Assembly (NCBI GenBank): GCA_030833725.1
Contig: JAURGP010000002.1
Location: forward strand, 1-64,000
Reading direction: 5' to 3'
Length of the DNA: 64,000 bases
DNA from: Candidatus Kapaibacterium sp.
GTDB taxonomy: Bacteria; Bacteroidota; Ignavibacteria; Kapaibacteriales; Kapaibacteriaceae
The notes under the pieces were generated by a model that did no database searches, was not told the DNA's origin, and worked only from the letters and a program-made list of their open reading frames with translations. The number at the start of each line of letters is the position of its first letter. Within the stretch, counting starts at the first letter, position 1. The translations under genes and the position numbers were made by a program. This document shows positions 27,716-35,175 of this stretch, in pieces.

Positions 27716-28891
27716 TCACCGATCCAGCGTCCCCATCACAATGCCAAACACATTCAATACACTGAGCTGCCCGTAGTTACCCGGCGTAAACGCTGGGCCA
27801 CGTGCGAAGAAGACGCCGTGCATCTCGAGATGCGAGTTGTGGTGTCCATGATCTCCGCCTCCCCGAAACGGCCTGCCCTTTCTCACGAAGAAGCATCCAG
27901 GTCTGGTCATCAGGATGGCCGCAGGTGCTCTACCAGAAGCATCCATGTGGAGATCGGATAACGAATCGTCGGGCGCATACACATCAACCCACGATACGCG
28001 CTCGGCAATACTGCGCTGGAGACTATCAATGTTGGGAGGGGGCTGACGGTAGAGGTACACCAGATTCCCGGATCCAATGATGCGGAAACCTGTTGTGTCC
28101 ATCACAGATTCAAGTTCAATGCTGCATGACTCTTGCAAAGCAGTCATGCCGTGGTCGCTGACAACGATGATATTCGTCGACTCCAGCATACCTCGCAACG
28201 CAAGCTCAGTTTCAAGGCGCACCAGAAGGTCTCCAGCAACACTCAACCCCTCGGAGATATTCGGAGAGTCTGGTCCTTCTCGATGACCGATGTCATCCAG
28301 TACTTCGAAGTACATCGTAGCTACCCGCGGAGGTGTAGGGCCATCGATCCACGACAGTAAGGAGTCAATTCGCTCATGGTAGTTGCGCGAAGGCTCGTAC
28401 GGCAACCAGTGCGTAGGACGGTCACCAGAAAATGCCGTTTCGGATCCTGGCCAGAAGGCACACGCTGCCGTAAGCCCCCTACGCTCAGCTTCGATCCACA
28501 GCGGCGTGCCCCGCCACCATGCGGACTCTTTACGCTGCATCGTGAAGACGTCGTTGAGGGTGGAGTCGTAGAAGCTGTTGCCGACGATGCCGTTGTCGCG
28601 TGGGTACGCTCCGGTAGCAATTGCCCAATGGTTGGGAAACGTCTTGGTGGGGTTTACCGGCTTCAGACTCGATGCTCGATAGCATTTGTTGAGGTAGGCA
28701 ACGAAGCCTGGATGCGTGATTCGGTTGAGGTAGTCGTGGCGGAAGCCGTCGAAGGAGATCAGGATGGTAAGGGGCTTGCCGGGAGTGACGCCGGGAAAAC
28801 CTTTTCCCGGCGTCGTCCCCCATAACGTCCCCAACGCAAAGGCGCTGATGAAGAACATCATCAGCGCCTTGGAGATCGAACTCTGTGTCAT
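27716..28891 (-). CDS. Alkaline phosphatase family/nucleotide pyrophosphatase (ENPP-like)
   Basis: TILISFDGFRHDYLN, NPTKTFPNHWAIATGAYP, VVSDHGM; repeat-derived linker TTPGKGFPGVTPGKP directly after the signal peptide. Confidence 0.9.
   Translation of the reverse strand: MTQSSISKALMMFFISAFALGTLWGTTPGKGFPGVTPGKPLTILISFDGFRHDYLNRITHPGFVAYLNKCYRASSLKPVNPTKTFPNHWAIATGAYPRDNGIVGNSFYDSTLNDVFTMQRKESAWWRGTPLWIEAERRGLTAACAFWPGSETAFSGDRPTHWLPYEPSRNYHERIDSLLSWIDGPTPPRVATMYFEVLDDIGHREGPDSPNISEGLSVAGDLLVRLETELALRGMLESTNIIVVSDHGMTALQESCSIELESVMDTTGFRIIGSGNLVYLYRQPPPNIDSLQRSIAERVSWVDVYAPDDSLSDLHMDASGRAPAAILMTRPGCFFVRKGRPFRGGGDHGHHNSHLEMHGVFFARGPAFTPGNYGQLSVLNVFGIVMGTLDR
28790..28811 (-). repeat. Interspersed palindrome (CC type) inside CDS
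   Basis: GCCGGGAGTGAC half-copy at 28778, then GCCGGGAAAACCTTTTCCCGGC. Confidence 0.97.
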
Positions 28892-28898
28892 AGGAAGA

Positions 28899-29150
28899 TT
28901 AGAACGTGTAGCGAATACCCACCTGCACCTGCCAACGCGAAGCTAAGTCGCTAAATCCAAACGGATCGCGCTTGTCCGTGTAGCTGCAGATCGGTGTGCC
29001 CACAGCAACTGGGCTGTCCGCACACGTCCCCAATCGGAGTTGAGCCTGCTCAGGAAGGTGATGAAGTCCCCGGAGATGTCTAGGCGGTGACCCTTGACGA
29101 ATGGGTTTGGTAGCTCCTGCATCTGGCGCAGGTCCAGCTGGGGCCGACGA
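28899..29150 (-). pseudogene. C-terminal remnant of an outer-membrane/TonB-dependent receptor-like protein with frameshift, cut by repeat
   Basis: One frame reads QMQELPNPFVKGHRLDISGDFITFLSRLNSDWG; a second frame continues TCADSPVAVGTPICSYTDKRDPFGFSDLASRWQVQVGIRYTF*, ending in an aromatic beta-barrel strand. Upstream end abuts the truncated repeat. Confidence 0.55.
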
Positions 29151-29151
29151 C

Positions 29152-29163
29152 GCCTTTCCCGGC
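29152..29163 (-). repeat. Truncated palindrome, left arm of decayed dimer
   Basis: acgacgcc[deletion]tttcccggcgtggt aligns with the intact dimer at 22157-22186. Confidence 0.8.
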
Positions 29164-29168
29164 GTGGT

Positions 29169-29190
29169 GCCGGGAAAAGGTTTTCCCGGC
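29169..29190 (+). repeat. Interspersed palindrome (GG type), right arm of dimer
   Basis: GCCGGGAAAAGGTTTTCCCGGCgt. Confidence 0.97.
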
Positions 29191-29363
29191 GTCGTCCTCA
29201 AAAAACGCTTTGATATAACCGGGAACTTTCGCAAATAAGGCTTGCGTTAAACCAAAGCAAACCGAAAATATGCACTTGAACCCCCTTCTCGGGGGAACTT
29301 TCACCCTAGTCGCTTGGTTGTCAGCCACATCACTTTTTTCATTCACCTCTGTTAGGACGTGCT

Positions 29364-30152
29364 ATGGGGACAGAGTCTACGATGATCGCTTTGGGTAGCG
29401 ATGGATACATGTTGGTGTTCAACATGTTCTCGTTCACGATTGCCGCAATGCTTTCGGCCTTCGTGTTTTTCATTTTGCGGCGTTCAGCCGTTGCACCGCA
29501 GTATCGCATGTCGCTGGTGGTGTCGTCGTTGGTAGTGGGCATTGCTGCCTATCACTACATTCGGATTTTCGATAGCTGGAACCATGCATACGACATGGCT
29601 ACCGGTATGTATAACCCTGCGTTGTTCAACGACGCATATCGCTACGTGGACTGGCTCCTGACTGTTCCTCTGCTTCTTGTTGAGTTGATCCTTGTGTTGA
29701 ATCTTGGCCGAGACAAGTCCGGTCCTCTGTTGACCAACCTGTCGATTGCCGCTGTACTGATGATTGCCCTCGGCTATCCAGGCGAAGTCATGAGTGCTAC
29801 GGCAAAGACGTCTATGATGTCCGAGTACGGCATGTGGGGCTTCTTGTCGACCATTCCTTTCGCCTACATCCTGTTTGTCCTATGGGGCAAGCTGGGCTCG
29901 GCTATGGAATCACAGCCTGAGCGCGTACGCGTATTGTTCCGCAACCTCCGACTCCTTCTGATCGCTACATGGGGTTTCTACCCAATCGTGTACTGCCTGC
30001 CTTATTTCGGTATGGACATTGCCTCGTCGATCGTCTCGATCCAGACGGGCTATGCCATCGCTGACGTTCTGGCTAAGGCTGGCTATGGTGTAATGATCTA
30101 CGCCATCGCTCGCGAGAAGTCGGCGGCCGACGGATGGCGCGAAGCTGCGTAA
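29364..30152 (+). CDS. Microbial rhodopsin, xanthorhodopsin/proteorhodopsin-like outward proton pump
   Basis: Helix C RYVDWLLTVPLLLVELILVL (D-T-E motif aligning with PR D97/T101/E108, Leu at tuning position 105); helix G ADVLAKAGYG with Schiff-base Lys; WGFYPIVYCLPYFG. Confidence 0.95.
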   Translation: MGTESTMIALGSDGYMLVFNMFSFTIAAMLSAFVFFILRRSAVAPQYRMSLVVSSLVVGIAAYHYIRIFDSWNHAYDMATGMYNPALFNDAYRYVDWLLTVPLLLVELILVLNLGRDKSGPLLTNLSIAAVLMIALGYPGEVMSATAKTSMMSEYGMWGFLSTIPFAYILFVLWGKLGSAMESQPERVRVLFRNLRLLLIATWGFYPIVYCLPYFGMDIASSIVSIQTGYAIADVLAKAGYGVMIYAIAREKSAADGWREAA

Positions 30153-30184
30153 GCGTCGTACATAACAACACGTCAAACGCACAA

Positions 30185-30213
30185 AGGTGGCAGTACGATG
30201 TACTGCCACCTTT
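30185..30213 (+). terminator. Rho-independent-type terminator after rhodopsin gene
   Basis: aaaGGTGGCAGTACgatGTACTGCCACCtttt: 11-bp perfect stem, 3-nt loop, T-run, 33 nt after the stop. Confidence 0.85.
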
Positions 30214-30243
30214 TCTGTTTCCGAGTCTGTTGCCGGGAGTGGC

Positions 30244-30265
30244 GCCGGGAAAACCTTTTCCCGGC
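30244..30265 (-). repeat. Interspersed palindrome (CC type)
   Basis: gccgggagtgGC half-copy, then GCCGGGAAAACCTTTTCCCGGC. Confidence 0.97.
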
Positions 30266-30325
30266 GCCATTCTTCTGTACATTTGTCACCTAGGTACGAC
30301 CATCTATTCAATCCCCGAGAATTCC

Positions 30326-30679
30326 ATGTCAATACGTTTTCTTCGCACCATTGCTAGCGTGCTGCTTTTGTCGTTTGTCATGATCAGCTGCTCAAGCACA
30401 ACCATGATCACGTCAGAGCCTCCTGGTGCAAAGCTGTACATCAATGGTATGAGTGTTGGTAACACACCATATACGCATTCTGATACGCGTATCGTTGGCT
30501 CAATGCTGATGATCAAGCTCGAGAAGGAGGGGTATGAGCCCCTTAACACCTTCATCACACGTGACGAACGCGTAGACGTTGGTGCAGTCATTGGTGGACT
30601 GTTCTTGCTCGTGCCATTCCTCTGGACAATGCAGTACAATCCACAGCACAACTATGAGCTCGCACCGCTGAAGAAGTAG
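30326..30679 (+). CDS. PEGA domain lipoprotein
   Basis: Lipobox VMISCSS; TMITSEPPGAKLYINGMSVGNTPYTHSDTRIVGSMLMIKLEKEGYEP. Confidence 0.88.
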   Translation: MSIRFLRTIASVLLLSFVMISCSSTTMITSEPPGAKLYINGMSVGNTPYTHSDTRIVGSMLMIKLEKEGYEPLNTFITRDERVDVGAVIGGLFLLVPFLWTMQYNPQHNYELAPLKK

Positions 30680-30703
30680 TAAACGGTAGACGCCGGGAGT
30701 GAC

Positions 30704-30725
30704 GCCGGGAAAAGGTTTTCCCGGC
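30704..30725 (+). repeat. Interspersed palindrome (GG type) between convergent genes
   Basis: acgccgggagtgac half-copy, then GCCGGGAAAAGGTTTTCCCGGC. Confidence 0.97.
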
Positions 30726-30738
30726 GCGGTTCTACATC

Positions 30739-31962
30739 CTACTCTGCTCGGTACCCATTCACCGGGTCGAACGTCCCAATCACCACCCATGTGGGCTGGC
30801 CGTTAACCATACGGATGCCCATCATGTTGTAGATGCCATTCTTGCGGTCACCGGCGGCATTGAATGTGGCGTCTCCCGAGATGCCCTGATAGTTCTCCGC
30901 TCTGGCTACGATGCCGGTACGCAGCGCATCTGCCGTTGCAGCGTTTCCGAGCTCAAGAATCGTGTTTCCTACAAGCGTTACGGCATCGTAGGTGCTCAGA
31001 GCAAACGCATCTGGTGTGAGTCCAGTTTGTTGCTCGATCGTGGCAATCACCGGCTGAGCACGCTCCACTGCATCCCCGATCCCAACGTTTGGACAGGCAT
31101 AGCCAACCTGCTCGAAGAACTCTGCCTGAGCCAGCAAGGCCGCACTCTCTACAGTGCCATCGCCTCCGTACCAGCGAACGCCACGCAGCAGGGTGTCGGT
31201 TACCGGGATAGCAGCTGCAAGCTGCGCTGCCTCGTCAAAAGCAGGGTTGTAGACTGCAACCTTGTCAATTCCGTAGATGCCTACGGCGATTCCTACTTCT
31301 GTGCGTAGTTGCTCGACGACTGCAGTAAAGTCGGTAGTGGTTACTGCATACTCAAAGCCCCCTACCACATCCCCACCGTTGGCCTTCATATCGGCACGCA
31401 CACTGGATGCGAGACCTCGATTACCAATGTCGTCGCGCGCAACGGAAACCACGATGTTGCGGCCTTCAGCGCGCATCATTGCGGCGATAGCAGGGCCCTC
31501 CTGCTGATCGCTGGGACACATGCGAAGGAGGTTGTCGTTCTCGATCGCCAGGGCACCAGCCGTACTCGAGGGACTGACAACAATCACCTCCTGTGCATTA
31601 GCCGTGGAGAGAATCGCGGAGGCCTCTGCGCTGGATTGGGGTCCGATGACAACCCGTACACCATTGGAAATCGCGTCGGTAAGGGACGTTTGCGCGCGGT
31701 TGGCTTCAAGCTTGGTGTCGTACAAACGCCACATAAAGCGCTTGCTTGAGCCTTGGGCTTCAAGCTTGGAGTTCAGATCATTGATGGCAATCCGGGCAGC
31801 TGCGTCGGCTGTAGTGCCTAGCGTATTCCAGGACCCCGTGATTGACAGCAGGCCTCCGATTTCCGGGAAGTCGTCGTCGCCATTGGGGTTTGTTGGCGTT
31901 GTGGAAGAGGCGCAGGCGCTGAGGAGAGCTGCCGTGGCGAGAAGAAGAAGGGTGTGTTTCAT
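30739..31962 (-). CDS. ABC-type branched-chain amino-acid/amide substrate-binding lipoprotein (Peripla_BP_6-like)
   Basis: Lipobox LLSACASS; GLLSITGSWNTLGTTADAAARIAINDLN...VIGPQSSAEASAILSTANAQEVIVVSPSSTA. Confidence 0.9.
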   Translation of the reverse strand: MKHTLLLLATAALLSACASSTTPTNPNGDDDFPEIGGLLSITGSWNTLGTTADAAARIAINDLNSKLEAQGSSKRFMWRLYDTKLEANRAQTSLTDAISNGVRVVIGPQSSAEASAILSTANAQEVIVVSPSSTAGALAIENDNLLRMCPSDQQEGPAIAAMMRAEGRNIVVSVARDDIGNRGLASSVRADMKANGGDVVGGFEYAVTTTDFTAVVEQLRTEVGIAVGIYGIDKVAVYNPAFDEAAQLAAAIPVTDTLLRGVRWYGGDGTVESAALLAQAEFFEQVGYACPNVGIGDAVERAQPVIATIEQQTGLTPDAFALSTYDAVTLVGNTILELGNAATADALRTGIVARAENYQGISGDATFNAAGDRKNGIYNMMGIRMVNGQPTWVVIGTFDPVNGYRAE

Positions 31963-31990
31963 GGGGGCGAAGATACACGCCGGGAATGAC

Positions 31991-32012
31991 GCCGGGAAAA
32001 GGTTTTCCCGGC
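31991..32012 (+). repeat. Interspersed palindrome (GG type) in divergent intergenic region
   Basis: acgccgggaatgac + GCCGGGAAAAGGTTTTCCCGGC + gtcactcccggc. Confidence 0.97.
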
Positions 32013-32021
32013 GTCACTCCC

Positions 32022-32039
32022 GGCAAACCTTTTCCCGGC
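32022..32039 (-). repeat. Truncated palindrome (CC type)
   Basis: cccGGCAAACCTTTTCCCGGCg. Confidence 0.8.
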
Positions 32040-32058
32040 GTGGTGCGTTTACCCAGCC

Positions 32059-33318
32059 ATGCGCACCATCATCACCACCCCCCTCCCCGTCCTCCTGACC
32101 TACCTCCTCATTGCCACGGCATCAGTGACCACCGGCACCACCACGGTCCACGCCCAGCAATACTTTCCGCCGGTGGACTCCGACAGCTGGGAAGAAGTTT
32201 CCCTCCAGGAACTCGGCTGGTGTCAGGACCATCTCGACACGCTCCTGAAACACGTTGAGAGCACCAACAGCAAGGCCTTCATCGTCCTCAAGGACGGACG
32301 CATCGCCATCGAGTGGTACGCCGATGGCTTCACCCACACCGACAACTGGTACTGGGCTTCAGCCGGAAAGACCGTTACCGCCACATTGGTAGGCATTCTG
32401 CAGAGCAGGGGCCTCATCGACATCACACAACCCACATCGCGCTACATCGGTCAGGGGTGGTCGTCCCTCATACCCGACCAGGAGCTTGCCATTACCGTGT
32501 GGCATCAGCTCACGATGACCTCCGGCCTCGATGACGGCGTTGCCGACCCCTACTGCACGGACGATACCTGCTTGGTGTACAAGGCCGATCCCGGCACGCG
32601 CTGGGCCTACCACAACGCGCCGTACACCCTCCTTGATCAGGTAGTGCAAGGGGCTAGCCAGTCCACCTTGAATCAGGTGTATCGATCACAACTCGCCCAG
32701 CGCATTGGCATGAACGGTGGCTTTCTCCCGCAGGGCTACAACAACGTGCTGTTCTCCACCCCTCGCTCGATGGCGCGCTTCGGGTTGCTGGCTCTGAACA
32801 ACTTCGTCTGGGATTCGGATTCGATCCTTGCCGACCCGACGTATGCGCGCACTATGGTGACCCGCTCGCAGGAGCTGAATCAGTCGTACGGCTATCTGTG
32901 GTGGCTGAATGGTCAGCCTACGCATATGGTGCCCATCCTGCGGCGCGTCTTCCAAGGTCCCCTCACACCAAACGCCCCACCTGACGTGTACTACGCTCTA
33001 GGTAAAAACGACCAGATCATCAGCGTCTGCCCGAGTGAGCGCCTCGTCTTCATTCGCATGGGTGATGCGGCGTCCAACGAACCTGGCGACGTTGCCATCG
33101 GCTCGGCCGACGAGATCTGGAAGCTGCTGCGCAAGGTGATGTGCTCCACAACCAGTGTTTATGGCAGTGTGGATGGCAGGGGGCTTCCGGCAGAGGACAA
33201 CGAGCAGGTGTTCGACGCCTATGATCTGTTAGGACGGTTCGTTGGGACGGTAAACGGTCGTGAGGAAGCGGTTTGGCTGAGTGGACGAGGTCCGTTGCTG
33301 ATACGACGCCGGGAGTGA
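32059..33318 (+). CDS. Serine hydrolase, class C beta-lactamase-like
   Basis: WYWASAGKTVTATLVGILQSRGLIDITQPTSRYIGQGW; YHNAPYTLLDQVV; stop codon supplied by the repeat at 33307-33341. Confidence 0.9.
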   Translation: MRTIITTPLPVLLTYLLIATASVTTGTTTVHAQQYFPPVDSDSWEEVSLQELGWCQDHLDTLLKHVESTNSKAFIVLKDGRIAIEWYADGFTHTDNWYWASAGKTVTATLVGILQSRGLIDITQPTSRYIGQGWSSLIPDQELAITVWHQLTMTSGLDDGVADPYCTDDTCLVYKADPGTRWAYHNAPYTLLDQVVQGASQSTLNQVYRSQLAQRIGMNGGFLPQGYNNVLFSTPRSMARFGLLALNNFVWDSDSILADPTYARTMVTRSQELNQSYGYLWWLNGQPTHMVPILRRVFQGPLTPNAPPDVYYALGKNDQIISVCPSERLVFIRMGDAASNEPGDVAIGSADEIWKLLRKVMCSTTSVYGSVDGRGLPAEDNEQVFDAYDLLGRFVGTVNGREEAVWLSGRGPLLIRRRE

Positions 33319-33319
33319 C

Positions 33320-33341
33320 GCCGGGAAAACCTTTTCCCGGC
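33320..33341 (-). repeat. Interspersed palindrome (CC type) overlapping CDS end
   Basis: acgccgggagtgac + GCCGGGAAAACCTTTTCCCGGC. Confidence 0.97.
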
Positions 33342-33354
33342 GTGGTGCTCTCCC

Positions 33355-33543
33355 CTACTCCACCGTGCGTACGCCGCGGTAGCCTACATTAGCGCGATGG
33401 GAGGCAGAAGAAGTGACTGCGAATTCCCGGTCTGACACACGTAAAATCGTTCCAACATTATTCCATGTGCCCCCGCTCTCAAGCCCAGCCGTGCAGCTGG
33501 CAGCAAAAGCTCGAGTCGCAGCAAACAGAAGAGCTAATGCGAC
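33355..33543 (-). pseudogene. Remnant of FGE-sulfatase/SUMF1-like domain C-terminus
   Basis: ALALLFAATRAFAASCTAGLESGGTWNNVGTILRVSDREFAVTSSASHRANVGYRGVRTVE*; GGTWNN...GYRGVRTVE resembles the end of FGE-sulfatase domains; no start codon or upstream domain. Confidence 0.45.
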
Positions 33544-35175
33544 TCAGGAATCGGTTCGCGCAGTGGTTCTCCACACCCACGCAAGAAACATGACTGCGAT
33601 GGCTCCAATTGCATTAAGCCAGAGGAAGCTGATCGCATCTGTCATCCAGAGTGTGATGACCAGCGCTTCGGCAATCAGCGTGGCGTAGAAGACAGCGTTC
33701 CCGTTGGCTTTCTTCACGAAAAACGCTGTGAGGAAGATTCCCAGCATGGGCCCGTAGAACAAGCTGCCCAGCACGTTTACCGCTTCGATCAGGGACCCCA
33801 TGCGGGCCGCTGCCATACTCACCGCAATGCTAAAGAGACCCCAGAGCAGTGTATGGGTGGATGGCTTTTGCAGCAACGGGATCGTTGATGGAAAGTCTAC
33901 AAAGCTGGCCGTAGCCAGCGAGTGCAGGGCTGCAGAGATACTCCCCCACGAAGCCATCATGATGACGGCAAAAATCAAACCCACCATACCGGCTGGTAGT
34001 GCCGTGCGCACAAAGTGCAGGAACACGTAGTTGGCATCGTTCGACTCTGCGATCCCGTTGGCCTTCACCAGATCCTGAAACGAACCCCGAACCGCCTGTA
34101 CACGCTGTCGCACATCTTGGAAGGACTCCACCGAGGATGTTCCATCGATGACACTCGTAGCAGTGGCATGAAGTTCGGTGTTCATATCAAGCCATTGCTG
34201 TTGCAACTGTGATGTTTGCTCGGGTGAGAGTTTCTCTACGCGCTCTACCACTCTTGGGTTGAAAAACACCGGTGCCGGTAACAGACTGTAGTACCCAACC
34301 AACAGCGCGCCAATGAGCAGAATCCCGAACTGCATGGGAACCTTTACCACGCCATTGAGCAGCATTCCGATGCGGCTCTCTCGAACACCCTTGCCTGTAA
34401 TCCAACGTCCAACCTGACTCTGATCGGTACCGAAGTACGACAGCGCCAGAAAGAAGCCCCCTACCAGACCACTCCACAGTGTGTACTTGTCGTTAACGTC
34501 GAAGGTGGTAACAATCACGTTCATGGTACCACTCAGGCGTGCAAGTTCAAGAGCATCGGACAGTGTGGCGCCCTGGGGGAGGGTGCTTTGTAGGAAGTAC
34601 ACTGAAGCTGCCATGGACGACATGATGATGAGAAACATCACTGTTTGGGTGTTGGCTACGGCCTTGGCTCCACCTCGCCACGTATACACCATCAACAAGC
34701 CCCCTACCAGCACATTGGTGAGGTAGATGTTCCAGCCGAGAATCGTGCTTACAATGATGCTGGGTGCATAGATGCTGATGCCCGTGCTAAGACCGCGCGA
34801 GAGTAGGAACAGTACGCTACTGAGTGTCCGCGTGCGTCGGTCGAATCGCTTCTCGAGATACTCATAGGCGGTGTACACCTTTTGAGATCGAAAGATGGGG
34901 ATAAACACCACGCTGATCACCACCATGGCCAATGGCAGTCCGAAGTAGTACTGTACGAAGCGCATGCCGTCGGTATAGGCCTGGCCGGGTGCCGACAGAA
35001 ACGTAATGGCGCTGGCCTGTGTAGCCATCACACCCAGCAACACCGACCACCACGGCAAACTCCGGTCTGCGAGCAAGTAGGCATCATTGGCGCGTTGATT
35101 GCGGCCACTGTATACGCCATAGGCAAGAATCGCCACCAACAACAACACAAACACCACACTGTCTAGCCACGTCAT
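33544..35175 (-). CDS. Sodium:solute symporter (SSS family)
   Basis: YSGRNQRANDAYLLADRSLPWWSVLLGVMATQASAITFLSAPGQAYTDGMRFVQYYFGLPLAM. Confidence 0.95.
   Translation of the reverse strand: MTWLDSVVFVLLLVAILAYGVYSGRNQRANDAYLLADRSLPWWSVLLGVMATQASAITFLSAPGQAYTDGMRFVQYYFGLPLAMVVISVVFIPIFRSQKVYTAYEYLEKRFDRRTRTLSSVLFLLSRGLSTGISIYAPSIIVSTILGWNIYLTNVLVGGLLMVYTWRGGAKAVANTQTVMFLIIMSSMAASVYFLQSTLPQGATLSDALELARLSGTMNVIVTTFDVNDKYTLWSGLVGGFFLALSYFGTDQSQVGRWITGKGVRESRIGMLLNGVVKVPMQFGILLIGALLVGYYSLLPAPVFFNPRVVERVEKLSPEQTSQLQQQWLDMNTELHATATSVIDGTSSVESFQDVRQRVQAVRGSFQDLVKANGIAESNDANYVFLHFVRTALPAGMVGLIFAVIMMASWGSISAALHSLATASFVDFPSTIPLLQKPSTHTLLWGLFSIAVSMAAARMGSLIEAVNVLGSLFYGPMLGIFLTAFFVKKANGNAVFYATLIAEALVITLWMTDAISFLWLNAIGAIAVMFLAWVWRTTARTDS

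Noticed and set aside
28778-32040. TPGK(P/G)FPGV as a conserved protein motif in many ORFs
   Set aside because: It is only the translation of the nucleotide palindrome in one frame; other frames give AGKTFSRR or REKVFPA. Many listed small ORFs (for example 29080-29346, 31778-32026, 21860-22234) are repeat artefacts.
4127-33345. CRISPR array
   Set aside because: The palindromic copies are kilobases apart or in close inverted pairs, with no regular 30-40 nt unique spacers and no cas genes.
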